The notes: generated by a model not told the origin, from the letters alone. Shown: positions 52,393 to 61,217, counted from the stretch's first letter. The stretch is DNA of 64,000 bases from SIG603 sp964370775 (GCA_964370775.1 CAYJKT010000012.1:1-64000); one strand, 5' to 3'. Numbers and translations are program-made.

Positions 52393-53178
52393 TCATACAC
52401 CCTCAAAACTATTTCTAACTCTTGCCACAAGGTCTGTAAACTCTTTTGTATTTTTTATATCTTGCGTTCTAGGTCTTGGTAAGTCTACATCAATTATTGC
52501 AGATAATCTGCCTGGGTGAGGTGACAAAACGCATATTCTGTCTGACAAAAAAACTGACTCAGCTATATTATGTGTAACAAAAACTACTGTTTTGTTTGTC
52601 TTCCCCCAAATTCTAAGCAAATCATCATGCAGTTTCTCTCTTGTAAATTCATCAAGTGCAGAGAACGGTTCATCCATAAGAAGTATTTCTGGTTTTATCG
52701 CTAATGCTCTTGCAATGCCTACTCTTTGTTGCATACCACCTGATAACTCTGGTGGGTAACTGTTTGCAAACTTTGCAAGGCCTACCAATTCCAACATCTG
52801 CATAGCTCGTTGCTTTCTCTCAGCTTTTGGTATGTGCATTACTTCCAATGGTAGCATTACATTTTTAAGTACGGTTCTCCAGTCGTAAAGCACAGCACTT
52901 TGAAAAACTATGCCGTATCGCTGTTTTAGCCTTGCTTCTTTAGGGCTTACTCCACCTACTGTAATTTCTCCTGATGTTGGAGAAAGTAGGTCTGCCATAA
53001 CTCTTAAAAGTGTAGTTTTTCCACAACCTGACGGACCTAAAAGAGAAATAAACTCCCCTTTTTGTATATCCATGCTTACACTTGTAAGCGCAGTTACTTC
53101 TTTTTCCTCTGATTTATATACCATTCCAATGTCGTTTAACATGATTTCAGTATCACTTTTTAATACAGTTTGTGTCAT
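52393..53178 (-). CDS. ABC transporter ATP-binding protein (SsuB/TauB type)
   Basis: 261 aa from ATG 53178, about 9 nt after GGAG; an upstream in-frame start would lie in the leader hairpin. Walker A GPSGCGKTTLL, signature LSGGMQQRVGIARAL, Walker B ILLMDEPFSALD, and the H-loop FVTHNIAESVFLSDR. First gene of the transporter and pyrimidine-degradation operon. Confidence 0.92.
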   Translation of the reverse strand: MTQTVLKSDTEIMLNDIGMVYKSEEKEVTALTSVSMDIQKGEFISLLGPSGCGKTTLLRVMADLLSPTSGEITVGGVSPKEARLKQRYGIVFQSAVLYDWRTVLKNVMLPLEVMHIPKAERKQRAMQMLELVGLAKFANSYPPELSGGMQQRVGIARALAIKPEILLMDEPFSALDEFTREKLHDDLLRIWGKTNKTVVFVTHNIAESVFLSDRICVLSPHPGRLSAIIDVDLPRPRTQDIKNTKEFTDLVARVRNSFEGV

Positions 53179-53203
53179 AGATTTCATCTCCAAATAAAAA
53201 AAT

Positions 53204-53301
53204 AGACAATTCGCTCGCAATCGACGTCATTGTCTACTTAATGTAATATATAAATAAAAAAACGGATAATGACCTATTTTGATAGACGTCATTGTCCGTT
53301 T
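53204..53301 (-). promoter_or_regulatory. Leader RNA with two related terminator-like hairpins
   Basis: Hairpin A, 53260-53301: a 14-bp stem with one mismatch, followed by TTTTTTTATTT on the minus strand. Hairpin B, 53204-53235: AGACAAT/ATTGTCT with inner pairs, followed by the same T-rich tail, directly before the ribosome binding site. Both rising arms contain the same 12 nt GACAATGACGTC, so the falling arm of A could pair with either copy. This suggests attenuation by alternative pairing. No known riboswitch family was recognised. Confidence 0.55.
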
Positions 53302-53336
53302 TAATTATTATTTATTATGTTTTCTTCACTGACAAA

Positions 53337-53366
53337 AGTATATCACAGCACAACATGCTCCGTCAA
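53337..53366 (-). promoter_or_regulatory. Sigma-A promoter of the transporter/pyrimidine operon
   Basis: Minus-strand TTGACG at 53366-53361, an 18-bp spacer, and TATACT at 53342-53337. The leader to the first gene is about 150 nt. Upstream to 53559 nothing else was recognised. Confidence 0.65.
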
Positions 53367-53559
53367 TATAGTTTATAAAATCAACTATATTTATGGTTCA
53401 ACTGCCATATATAACAACGCAATCACATATTTATTGTATATATCGCCTGTTTTCTTAACATGGTGTTAGTCTAGAGTTAACTGTCAATGCTAGAGCATAT
53501 ATGCTGTAGCACATACAACCGTGGAGAGGTTTGCATTATCATCTCTGTAAACAATATGC

Positions 53560-53820
53560 CTAAACCTCGATAAACTCAGCTGATGGTAAAGTGTCTTCAC
53601 GACTCTTGGGCAACGCACCAGTTAATTTATATTCGCTAATACCCATTGGTTTTGTCATATCTTTTAATGAGTATTCAGCAATAATATCATTCTTCTTTTT
53701 ACATAGCAGTATGCCTATACTAGGATTATCCGTTTCAGATTTAAGAATTCCATCTACATCTGAAAAATAAAAATTGATATAGACACCATCTACCAAAAAG
53801 CGTATAATAAACATATACAT
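53560..53820 (-). pseudogene. C-terminal remnant of a DUF1016/YhcG-type PD-(D/E)XK nuclease gene
   Basis: An open stretch of 86 codons. From residue 13 it matches the C-terminal end of DUF1016 proteins: FYFSDVDGIL, DNPSIGILLCKKKND, IAEYSLKDMTKPMGISEYKL, ALPKS. Intact family members are about 350 aa with an N-terminal DNA-binding part and a nuclease core; both are missing, and there is no ribosome binding site. On the plus strand, 53824-53926 also holds a 34-codon open stretch (TFGNKYIAKTKTLDEF and on) ended by TGA, which may be another gene remnant. The area looks like decayed mobile or defence DNA beside the CRISPR locus. Confidence 0.7.
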
Positions 53821-53955
53821 ACATTCGGTAACAAATATATAGCTAAAACAAAAACATTAGACGAATTTCACGAAGGTTTTATTTTTAACGGATATCAAAC
53901 AAAGAAAAGCAGTGACATTTTATGAAACCATATATAAATGGTATTCGAAACTTCC

Positions 53956-53985
53956 TTGATAATTTAACATCACACGTGATATTCA
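53956..53985 (+). promoter_or_regulatory. Possible promoter of the cas operon
   Basis: TTGATA at 53956-53961, an 18-bp spacer, and TATTCA at 53980-53985, about 24 bp before the cas3 start. The -10 box is weak. Confidence 0.35.
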
Positions 53986-54008
53986 CATACAAAATGAGGT
54001 GACTTACC

Positions 54009-56174
54009 GTGGATTATATTGCTCATAAATCAGATGATAAAATACAAACCATAAAAGAACACAGCGAAAACACAGCGTATCTTAGTGAAAGTTTTAGTAT
54101 AGAAGAGCTAAAAGAGCTAATTTTTAACATCTCACTTTTACATGATATAGGTAAATATCAACCAACTTTTCAAAGACGAATAAACGGTGAAAATGTGAAA
54201 ATTCCTCACGCTGCTTGTGGTGCTAAAGAGGCTTCTAAAATTTATAAAGATAGAGTAATTTCTAAAATTATAGAGTACTGTATTGCTGGTCATCATAGTG
54301 GTTTGCATGACAGTGGACAAGAAATAGACAGCGAACAACAAAGCACATTATGTGGAAATTTAAAAAGAGAAACTGAAGATTATTTTAGATATAAAACAGA
54401 CATAAACCTAACTGAGATTAGTACGAAAAGATTGTTTGATTTTATCAAAAAAGATTGCAAAACTAAAAAACAAACAACAGAAAAGTTAGATTTTATAATT
54501 AGATATTGCTTCTCTTGTTTAACTGATGCAGACTGGCTAGATACAGAGGAGTTTTGCTCAGGCGAGAAACGAATAGTTTTAAGTTCTGACTTTAACACGA
54601 CACTAAGTACATTGAATAAAGTGTTCGATAACTTTATCGCTGTAACCAATGTTCAAAAAGCGAGATCTAAACTTCAAGATCAAGCATATAAAAATGCAAA
54701 AACTAATGCAAATATTTTTCTTTTAAATATGCCTACAGGCAGTGGAAAAACTCTTTGTAGTTTAAAATTAGCACTCGAAAAAGCTATTGAACTAAAAAAG
54801 AAGAGAATAATTTACGTAATTGCATATAACAGCATAATTGACCAAACATGTGATATTTTTGAAAAAAACTTCAAATCTCTCAACGTATTAAGGCATCAAT
54901 CGAGCTTTTCTTATGAAGATAGTGAGGATTATTTAGAAGATTATAGAAAATGGGCGTTAAACTCTACAGAAAATTGGAATGTTGATTTTATAGTAACCAC
55001 GGCTGTTCAATTTTTCGAATCTATTTACAGTAATAAAAAAGGTAAGCTTAGAAAACTACATAACATGGCAGACAGTATAATAATTTTTGATGAAGCACAT
55101 TTGATGCCAATAGATTTTTTAGAGCCATGCTTAATATCGGTTGCCAATATAACGAGATATTTAAACTCTGAGGCTATATTCTTAACTGCAACAATGCCAG
55201 ATTTTAAGGAGATTTTGATAGACAAATTTAATGTAAATATAGAGATAAAAGATTTAATAAGTGATAAATCTTTATTTTATGAATTTAATAAATGTAAGTA
55301 CTCATACAAAATCTTCGATAATGAAGAAAGCTTAATTTTGGACTGCAGTTCGCCATCTAAACTTATAATTGTTAACAATAAAAAAGAAGCACAGGCTCTA
55401 TTTAATAAAGTAAGTGGAGAAAAGTATCATTTATCTACCTACATGACAGGTATAGATAGGTCTAAAATTATCACCACCATAAAAACTAGATTAAACAGAC
55501 TCGAAAAAGAATTTCCAAGCAGTGTAGATATACCTGAAGAAAGAAAGATAACTGTAGTTTCAACTTCTTTAATAGAAGCTGGAGTAGATTTAGATTTTCA
55601 TAATGTTTACAGAGAGTTATCAGGTCTTAGCAGTATTTTGCAGTCTGGTGGCAGATGTAACCGCGAGGGTAAAAGAGATTTAGGAGAGGTTGTTGTATTT
55701 GAGTTATCTACACAAAAGCTACGTAGCGAGCAAGCCATAACCAAAAATTTATTTGATACTTATAAAAATATTAGCTCGCCAGAATGTATAAAAGAATATT
55801 ATAGTCGCTTATTTTTGGATAAATCTGAACAAATAAGCAAAAACTCTATTTACCGTGAGGGACAAAACCCATTACAAATTAATTTTAAAAGCTATGCTGA
55901 GAATTTTAAACTTATTGATGATGGACAAATATCTGTTGTTATACCAGAAGATGAATTCTGTAAAGATATTATGAAGTTAGCAGAAATAACAAAAAAGGTA
56001 AATTCTAGAAAAATACAAAAATATACAGTAAACATAAATAAACATGAGTTTGATAACTTACTTAAACAAGGTGTACTAAACGATTTTGAAACAGGAGTGT
56101 TTTTTCTTACAAATATCGATTACTATAATAGTAAAATTGGAATTAAGTTTGAAGGACAAGATTTTTTTATTTGA
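54009..56174 (+). CDS. cas3: CRISPR-associated nuclease/helicase Cas3
   Basis: 721 aa, GTG start with GAGGTG 7 nt upstream. N-terminal HD nuclease domain: His18, His45-Asp46 in LLHDIGKYQ, and AGHHSGLHD. Superfamily 2 helicase: Walker A MPTGSGKT near residue 241, DEAH box IIFDEAHLMP, and motif VI region QSGGRCNREGK. It is recruited by Cascade to unwind and cut target DNA. First gene of the type I-C operon, 13 bp before cas5c. Confidence 0.95.
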   Translation: MDYIAHKSDDKIQTIKEHSENTAYLSESFSIEELKELIFNISLLHDIGKYQPTFQRRINGENVKIPHAACGAKEASKIYKDRVISKIIEYCIAGHHSGLHDSGQEIDSEQQSTLCGNLKRETEDYFRYKTDINLTEISTKRLFDFIKKDCKTKKQTTEKLDFIIRYCFSCLTDADWLDTEEFCSGEKRIVLSSDFNTTLSTLNKVFDNFIAVTNVQKARSKLQDQAYKNAKTNANIFLLNMPTGSGKTLCSLKLALEKAIELKKKRIIYVIAYNSIIDQTCDIFEKNFKSLNVLRHQSSFSYEDSEDYLEDYRKWALNSTENWNVDFIVTTAVQFFESIYSNKKGKLRKLHNMADSIIIFDEAHLMPIDFLEPCLISVANITRYLNSEAIFLTATMPDFKEILIDKFNVNIEIKDLISDKSLFYEFNKCKYSYKIFDNEESLILDCSSPSKLIIVNNKKEAQALFNKVSGEKYHLSTYMTGIDRSKIITTIKTRLNRLEKEFPSSVDIPEERKITVVSTSLIEAGVDLDFHNVYRELSGLSSILQSGGRCNREGKRDLGEVVVFELSTQKLRSEQAITKNLFDTYKNISSPECIKEYYSRLFLDKSEQISKNSIYREGQNPLQINFKSYAENFKLIDDGQISVVIPEDEFCKDIMKLAEITKKVNSRKIQKYTVNINKHEFDNLLKQGVLNDFETGVFFLTNIDYYNSKIGIKFEGQDFFI

Positions 56175-56187
56175 AAGGAGAGTCTAA

Positions 56188-56910
56188 ATGGGATTTAGAG
56201 TATTAATTGAAGGAGACTATGCTTGCTTTACGCGTCCTGAATTAAAGGTTGAGCGTGTAAGCTATGATGTCCCAACGCCAGGTGCTATAGAGGGTATTCT
56301 AAAAAGTGTATATTGGAAGCCGGCTATACGTTATGTGGTTGATAAAATTATTGTGTATAATCCAATAAATTTTATTAACATAAGAAGAAATGAAGTTAAC
56401 GACAAAGTATCTTACAACAATGTTCGCTCCAAAATGAAAGGAGTAGACAAGGATATAAGTATTTATACAAAATCCTCAATTAGCCAAAGGGCTACTATGC
56501 TACTTAAAAATGTAAAATATGGTGTGGAATTTCATTTTGAGTTAACTGGAGTAAAAAACGAAAAAGAAGATGAGAGCGAAGCCAAGCACTACAACATAAT
56601 TAAAAGAAGATTAGAGAATGGACAGTGTTTTCGAACTCCTTGCCTTGGCTGTAGTGAATTTCCTGTTAAAAAAATTGAGCTTATTGATGAGTTCGATTTG
56701 AGTGATATTCATGAAAACATAATTAGTTTAGGAGATGTAGACTTGGGCTTTATGAGCTATAAAGTTAAGTTTGAAGACGGTGGAATTCCAATAAACAAAG
56801 ACTATGATAACCCTAAATTCTCAGATAAAGCTAGCACAATTTTTTACAGACCAAGAATGATTGAGGGTATTATAGATGTAAGCAAGTATAAAAATGACTT
56901 AAGGGGGTAG
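56188..56910 (+). CDS. cas5c: Cas5c, pre-crRNA processing nuclease of type I-C
   Basis: 240 aa. Cas5d/Cas5c family: N-terminal FRVLIEGDYACFTRPELKVERVSYDVPTPGAIEGILKSVYWKPAIRY, and the CFRTPCLGCSEFP segment. In type I-C this protein replaces Cas6: it cuts repeats at the base of the hairpin and then stays at the 5' handle of the crRNA in Cascade. AAAGGAG lies before the ATG. Confidence 0.93.
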   Translation: MGFRVLIEGDYACFTRPELKVERVSYDVPTPGAIEGILKSVYWKPAIRYVVDKIIVYNPINFINIRRNEVNDKVSYNNVRSKMKGVDKDISIYTKSSISQRATMLLKNVKYGVEFHFELTGVKNEKEDESEAKHYNIIKRRLENGQCFRTPCLGCSEFPVKKIELIDEFDLSDIHENIISLGDVDLGFMSYKVKFEDGGIPINKDYDNPKFSDKASTIFYRPRMIEGIIDVSKYKNDLRG

Positions 56911-56913
56911 AGT

Positions 56914-58716
56914 ATGCTTATTAATGCACTTAGTGAGTATTATGATATTTTATCACGCACACCCAAAATTGTAAGCGATGAGTTTTCTAAAATTGGTATA
57001 CACTACCTAATTTCACTCTCTGAAAAAGGTGATATATGTGATATTATTGATTACAGAAAAAAAGAACAAAGAGGTAAAAAAACTGTTTTTGAACCAAGAG
57101 ACGAGGTTGTTCCAAAAAGAGTAGAAATTCCAGGGATTTGTTCTAACTTAATTGAACACCGACCTCTGTATATTTTTGGGCTAAATTATGATAAAGAAAA
57201 CGACATTTACACACCAGAAGACAGAACAAAAAAAGCTGAGAAATCTCATAACGATTTTAAAGAAAAAAACTTGAAGTTTATAGAGGACATAGACAGCGAC
57301 GTTGTGAACGCTTATAGAAACTTTATAATAAACTTTGACCCAGAGGCTGAATGTGAAAATGAGCATTTACAATTAATAAAGAAAGATTATAACACCATCA
57401 AACTAGGCTTTTGCTTTAATGGCGACTTAAGTAAACTGCTTCACACCGATGAAAGAGTTGTAGCTAAGTGGCAAAAAGAATACAAAGAAAACTTATCAGA
57501 AAACGATGTTGTAACTGGGGTTTGCTCTGTTAGTGGAGAGACTGGCGCAATAGCAAGAGTACACGATACAGTGCGTGGCTTGTATGCATCCGGAAGCAAA
57601 TTGGTAGCCATGAAAGAATCCGCAATGTCATCTTATGGAAATGAGCAAGCATATAATGCGTCTGTATCTGAAGAAACAATGCGAAAATATACGAAAGCTC
57701 TAAATTATTTATTAGCTGAACGTAGACATAGAATATTAGTAGACGACATAACCATATTACATTTTGCAAAAAGCACATCAGACATTTATGATGATATATA
57801 TGGTGGGATTTTCAATGATTCTTTTGAAGAAAAAATTGACGAAGAAGGTATGACTAGCACAATAACAGACATATTCTCTAAAGTAAAAAATGCTGTAATT
57901 GAAAATGGTAGACTTGAGAATTTAGAGAATTTAGATACTGATATTGATTTTTACATTTTAGGTTTAAAGCCTAACTCCTCAAGAATTGCAGTAAAATTTG
58001 TGTATAAGCAAAAATTTGGAACTCTTCTACATAATATAGTAAGGCATCAAGTAGATTTAGCACTTAGTAAAGACTTTAAACCTATACCTTTTTGGAGAAT
58101 AAAATCAGAGCTTATATCCCCTGTAAGCAAGAATGACAACATAAATCCTACACTTGCAGATAAGATGATTCACTCTATTTTATATGACTACGATTATCCA
58201 CAAATGCTACTTTCATCGGTTATTAGACGTATTAAAACAGACAGTGACACGGACACAAATAAATTTATTAAAATTAACCCAACGAGAATGGCTATAATTA
58301 AAGCCTGTATCAATAGAAAACTTAGACTAAGTGGAAAAAAGGAGGAAATTACAATGGCACTTAATTTAGAAAACCATAACCCAGCATATCTTTGTGGAAG
58401 GCTTTTTGCCGTTTTAGAAGATTTACAAAACGATGCCTCTGGTGGAGGGCTTAACAAAACAATTAAAGACTCGTATTTTTCATCTGCTTGCACTAAACCA
58501 GCACTAATTTTTCCAAAGTTGTTAAAACTAGCTACGCATCATATCTCTAAAGCTACTTATGGTAGCCACAGAGAGTATGATATAGGCGAGATAACAAGCA
58601 AATTAAGTGGAGAATTCCCAGAAATACTTAACCTTACCGAGCAAGGCAAATTTATTTTAGGCTACTACCAACAAAAATATCAACGAATTAATAAAGATAA
58701 TAAGGAGGAAAAATAA
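56914..58716 (+). CDS. cas8c: Cas8c (Csd1), large subunit of type I-C Cascade
   Basis: 600 aa, normal length. Begins LINALSEYYDIL and includes KRVEIPGICSNLIEHRPLYIFGLNYD, both typical of Csd1. It recognises the PAM and helps place Cas3. Starts 3 bp after cas5c with a GGGGG-type ribosome binding site. The last 120 codons are also read as a separate small subunit from an internal start at 58354. Confidence 0.93.
   Translation: MLINALSEYYDILSRTPKIVSDEFSKIGIHYLISLSEKGDICDIIDYRKKEQRGKKTVFEPRDEVVPKRVEIPGICSNLIEHRPLYIFGLNYDKENDIYTPEDRTKKAEKSHNDFKEKNLKFIEDIDSDVVNAYRNFIINFDPEAECENEHLQLIKKDYNTIKLGFCFNGDLSKLLHTDERVVAKWQKEYKENLSENDVVTGVCSVSGETGAIARVHDTVRGLYASGSKLVAMKESAMSSYGNEQAYNASVSEETMRKYTKALNYLLAERRHRILVDDITILHFAKSTSDIYDDIYGGIFNDSFEEKIDEEGMTSTITDIFSKVKNAVIENGRLENLENLDTDIDFYILGLKPNSSRIAVKFVYKQKFGTLLHNIVRHQVDLALSKDFKPIPFWRIKSELISPVSKNDNINPTLADKMIHSILYDYDYPQMLLSSVIRRIKTDSDTDTNKFIKINPTRMAIIKACINRKLRLSGKKEEITMALNLENHNPAYLCGRLFAVLEDLQNDASGGGLNKTIKDSYFSSACTKPALIFPKLLKLATHHISKATYGSHREYDIGEITSKLSGEFPEILNLTEQGKFILGYYQQKYQRINKDNKEEK
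58354..58716 (+). CDS. cas11c: Cas11c, small subunit from an internal start in cas8c
   Basis: An in-frame ATG at 58354 inside cas8c is preceded at 58339-58345 by a near-perfect AAAGGAGG with about 8 nt spacing, far stronger than chance inside a gene. The product, 120 aa, begins MALNLENHNPAYLCGRLFAVLEDL, is mostly helical, and ends with the cas8c stop. Internal translation of Cas11 from cas8 is known for types I-B, I-C and I-D; several copies line the crRNA in Cascade. Confidence 0.85.
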   Translation: MALNLENHNPAYLCGRLFAVLEDLQNDASGGGLNKTIKDSYFSSACTKPALIFPKLLKLATHHISKATYGSHREYDIGEITSKLSGEFPEILNLTEQGKFILGYYQQKYQRINKDNKEEK

Positions 58717-58717
58717 T

Positions 58718-59572
58718 ATGGCTATTAATAATGCTTATCAGTTCGTAATGCTTTTTGATGTTGAAAACGGAAACCCAAACGGTGACCCAGATGCTGGAAA
58801 CACACCAAGAATTGACCCTGAAACAGGACACGGATTTATTACAGATGTATGCCTAAAAAGAAAAATTAGAAATTATGTAGACATTGTAAAAGAAGGGCAA
58901 GAGGGCTACAATATTTTAATAAAAACAGATAAACATCTTAATGCAAAATTTACAGTTGCTTACGAGGCAGAGGGGCTAAAAACAGGGCAAAAAGGTAAAA
59001 ATACAGACGATGTAAAAAAAGCACAAGAGTATATATGCAAAAATTATTTTGATGTTAGAACTTTTGGCGCTGTTATGTCTACAGGTAATGACCCATGTGG
59101 TATAGTAAGAGGTCCTGTTCAAATTAACTTTGCTAAAAGCTTGTCTCCTATTTATATTTCGGATATATCAATTACAAGGCAAGCTGTTACAAATGAAAAA
59201 GACGGTAGCAAAGGTACTACAGAAATGGGTAGAAAAAGCGTTGTTCCTTATGCTCTTTACAGAGCAGAAGGCTACATATCAGCATCTCTTGCTCAAAAAG
59301 TAACTGGTCTTAACGAGGATGATTTAGAGCTTTTGTGGCAATCTATAATTAATATGTTTGAAGAAGATAGAAGTGCAGCTAGAGGAAAAATGTGTATGCG
59401 AAAACTATATGTGTTTAAGCATGAGAACATTTTAGGCAATTGTCCGTCTCATATTCTATTTGACAAAATATCAGTAAAGCAAGTAGGAGATATCCCAAGA
59501 TCCTTTACTGATTATGAGATAAACATAGATGAAGAAATGCCTAAAGGAGTGGAGTTAATATCGAAAATCTAG
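58718..59572 (+). CDS. cas7c: Cas7c (Csd2), backbone subunit of type I-C Cascade
   Basis: 284 aa. Csd2/Csh2 family RAMP protein: N-terminal QFVMLFDVENGNPNGDPDAGNTPRID, DVRTFGAVM, and RGPVQINFAKSLSPI. It polymerises along the crRNA spacer. Starts 1 bp after the cas8c stop with AAGGAGG upstream. The end overlaps the probable cas4 start by 13 nt. Confidence 0.95.
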   Translation: MAINNAYQFVMLFDVENGNPNGDPDAGNTPRIDPETGHGFITDVCLKRKIRNYVDIVKEGQEGYNILIKTDKHLNAKFTVAYEAEGLKTGQKGKNTDDVKKAQEYICKNYFDVRTFGAVMSTGNDPCGIVRGPVQINFAKSLSPIYISDISITRQAVTNEKDGSKGTTEMGRKSVVPYALYRAEGYISASLAQKVTGLNEDDLELLWQSIINMFEEDRSAARGKMCMRKLYVFKHENILGNCPSHILFDKISVKQVGDIPRSFTDYEINIDEEMPKGVELISKI

Positions 59573-60201
59573 AGATAAACATTAGAGATATTCAGCACTA
59601 TTTATACTGCCCACACAGATGGGGTCTCATCAAAATTGGCGATGTTTGGGCTGAGAATATCTTTGTGATTAAAGCCAATTTACTTCATCAAAACGTACAC
59701 TCTAATAGTGTTAAATACAAAAAAGATGTTAAAATCCTAAATTCGATCTCAGTCTATAACGATAACTTAGATATTTATGGAGTAGTTGACTGCATAGAGG
59801 TATACAAGAATGGCGAAAATGAAAATTTTATTATAGTAGAACATAAACCCACAAAACCTAAAAATTGTGAGTTTAACTTCGACGATGCTATACAAGTTTT
59901 CTTACAAAAATTATGTGTAGACTATATTTTCAACACAAATTCAACAGGAGAGTTATATTATAGCGACACAAGAAAGCGAGTTAAACTACCTTTTGAAAAA
60001 GAGTATGATCGTTATTTAGGTGAATCATTAAGAGTCATTAATGAAATTAAGGTAAATATGCAAAATAACACTATTCCTAAAATTAATAAAGGACAAAAAT
60101 GCTCTGGTTGCTCATTTACAGATTTATGTATGCCTAAAGTAAAGTTAAATGCTAAAGTAAAAAATTCCATTTACGCTATTACAAAAGAGGTGAGCGAATG
60201 A
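59560..60201 (+). CDS. cas4: Cas4 exonuclease, probably starting at a rare codon
   Basis: About 213 aa. The reading frame is open from 59545. The family's N-terminal signature IQHYLYCPHRWGLIKI..WAEN lies at 59593-59655 and includes the first of four iron-sulphur cysteines (Cys codon at 59608). The other three are in KCSGCSFTDLC; the nuclease motif VDCIEVYKN...IIVEHKP is central. The first ATG/GTG/TTG in frame is GTG 59665, which would delete the cysteine and helix 1. GGAG at 59551 precedes ATC 59560 by 5 nt, making ATC (or another AUN codon) the likely start. Cas4 trims prespacers and selects PAMs. It overlaps cas1 by 4 nt. Confidence 0.8.
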   Translation: MENLEINIRDIQHYLYCPHRWGLIKIGDVWAENIFVIKANLLHQNVHSNSVKYKKDVKILNSISVYNDNLDIYGVVDCIEVYKNGENENFIIVEHKPTKPKNCEFNFDDAIQVFLQKLCVDYIFNTNSTGELYYSDTRKRVKLPFEKEYDRYLGESLRVINEIKVNMQNNTIPKINKGQKCSGCSFTDLCMPKVKLNAKVKNSIYAITKEVSE

Positions 60202-61217
60202 GAAAACTATTAAACACACTTTACATTACGAACGAAGAAGCTTACTTAGCCTTAGATGGTGAAAATGTGGTTTGTAAAGTAGGAGGTAATGAGGTTTTTA
60301 GAATACCTATACTTAATATCGAAAACATTGTATGCTTTAACTACATCGGTTGCTCTCCTGCTTTAATGGGTAAGTGTGCAAAGAATTTAATACCGATAAA
60401 CTTTATGACTCCAAACGGAAAATTTTTGGCAAAAGTTAGTGCAGGCACAAGAGGTAATGTAAACTTAAGAGTTATGCAAATAGATAAATTTAGAGAAAAC
60501 GGAATAGAGCTTGCTCAAAACACTATGAGTGCTAAATTTGCTAATCACATAAGTCTAATTAAACGAACACTACATGACACACCAAGTTTAAGAGAAGATG
60601 CACAAATTTCAACTGCCTTAGAGCAACTTAAATCTAGTATTGACAGTGTATATAACGCACAAAGCATAGACCAAATTATTGGAATTGAAGGCAATGCAGC
60701 CCATACCTATTTTAGTATTTTCAACAAGCTGATAAAAAACAGTAATTTTTATTTTGAAACAAGGACAAAGCGCCCTCCTTTAGACGAGGTGAATGCTATG
60801 TTATCATTTGTTTACTCTATTTATACATCTGAATTTGCATCAGCACTAGAAACAGTAGGGCTTGATAGTTACATAGGCTACTGTCACACTTTAAGAAGTG
60901 GACGAGCATCGCTTGCATGTGATTTAGTTGAAGAATCTAGAAGTTTAGCAGAAAGATTTGTATTAAGTCTTATTAACTTGAAAATAGTTAATCTAAATGA
61001 CTTTGAGAAACAGATTACAGGTGCAGTATTTTTAAGTGATGATGGAAGAAAAAAAGTTCTTACAAAATGGCAAGAAAAAAAGAGAGAAGACTATTTGCAT
61101 CCGTGTCTAAATCAAAAAATTCCATTTGGATTAATACCGTATGTACAGAGTAATTTACTTGCTAAATACATAAGAGGAGATACTGACGAATATCCTGTAT
61201 TTTTAAGTAAGTTGTAG
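60198..61217 (+). CDS. cas1: Cas1 integrase, type I-C
   Basis: 339 aa. Catalytic metal ligands: Glu in GIEGNAAHTYF, His in SYIGYCHTLRSGRASLACDLVEESR, and the Asp/Glu of DLVEE in the same segment. It forms the spacer-integration complex with Cas2. ATG overlaps the cas4 stop by 4 nt. Confidence 0.96.
   Translation: MRKLLNTLYITNEEAYLALDGENVVCKVGGNEVFRIPILNIENIVCFNYIGCSPALMGKCAKNLIPINFMTPNGKFLAKVSAGTRGNVNLRVMQIDKFRENGIELAQNTMSAKFANHISLIKRTLHDTPSLREDAQISTALEQLKSSIDSVYNAQSIDQIIGIEGNAAHTYFSIFNKLIKNSNFYFETRTKRPPLDEVNAMLSFVYSIYTSEFASALETVGLDSYIGYCHTLRSGRASLACDLVEESRSLAERFVLSLINLKIVNLNDFEKQITGAVFLSDDGRKKVLTKWQEKKREDYLHPCLNQKIPFGLIPYVQSNLLAKYIRGDTDEYPVFLSKL

Noticed and set aside
53204..53301. PyrR-binding attenuator or known xanthine/NMT1 riboswitch
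   Set aside because: The conserved loop of PyrR sites and the core of the NMT1 motif could not be found in the leader.
59542..59580. Programmed frameshift joining cas7c and cas4
   Set aside because: The two frames overlap but there is no good slippery heptamer, and separate Cas7 and Cas4 proteins are the rule; a rare start codon explains the data better.
59665..60201. cas4 starting at GTG 59665
   Set aside because: This would remove the first iron-sulphur Cys and the conserved QHYLYCPHRW motif; no ribosome binding site stands before it.
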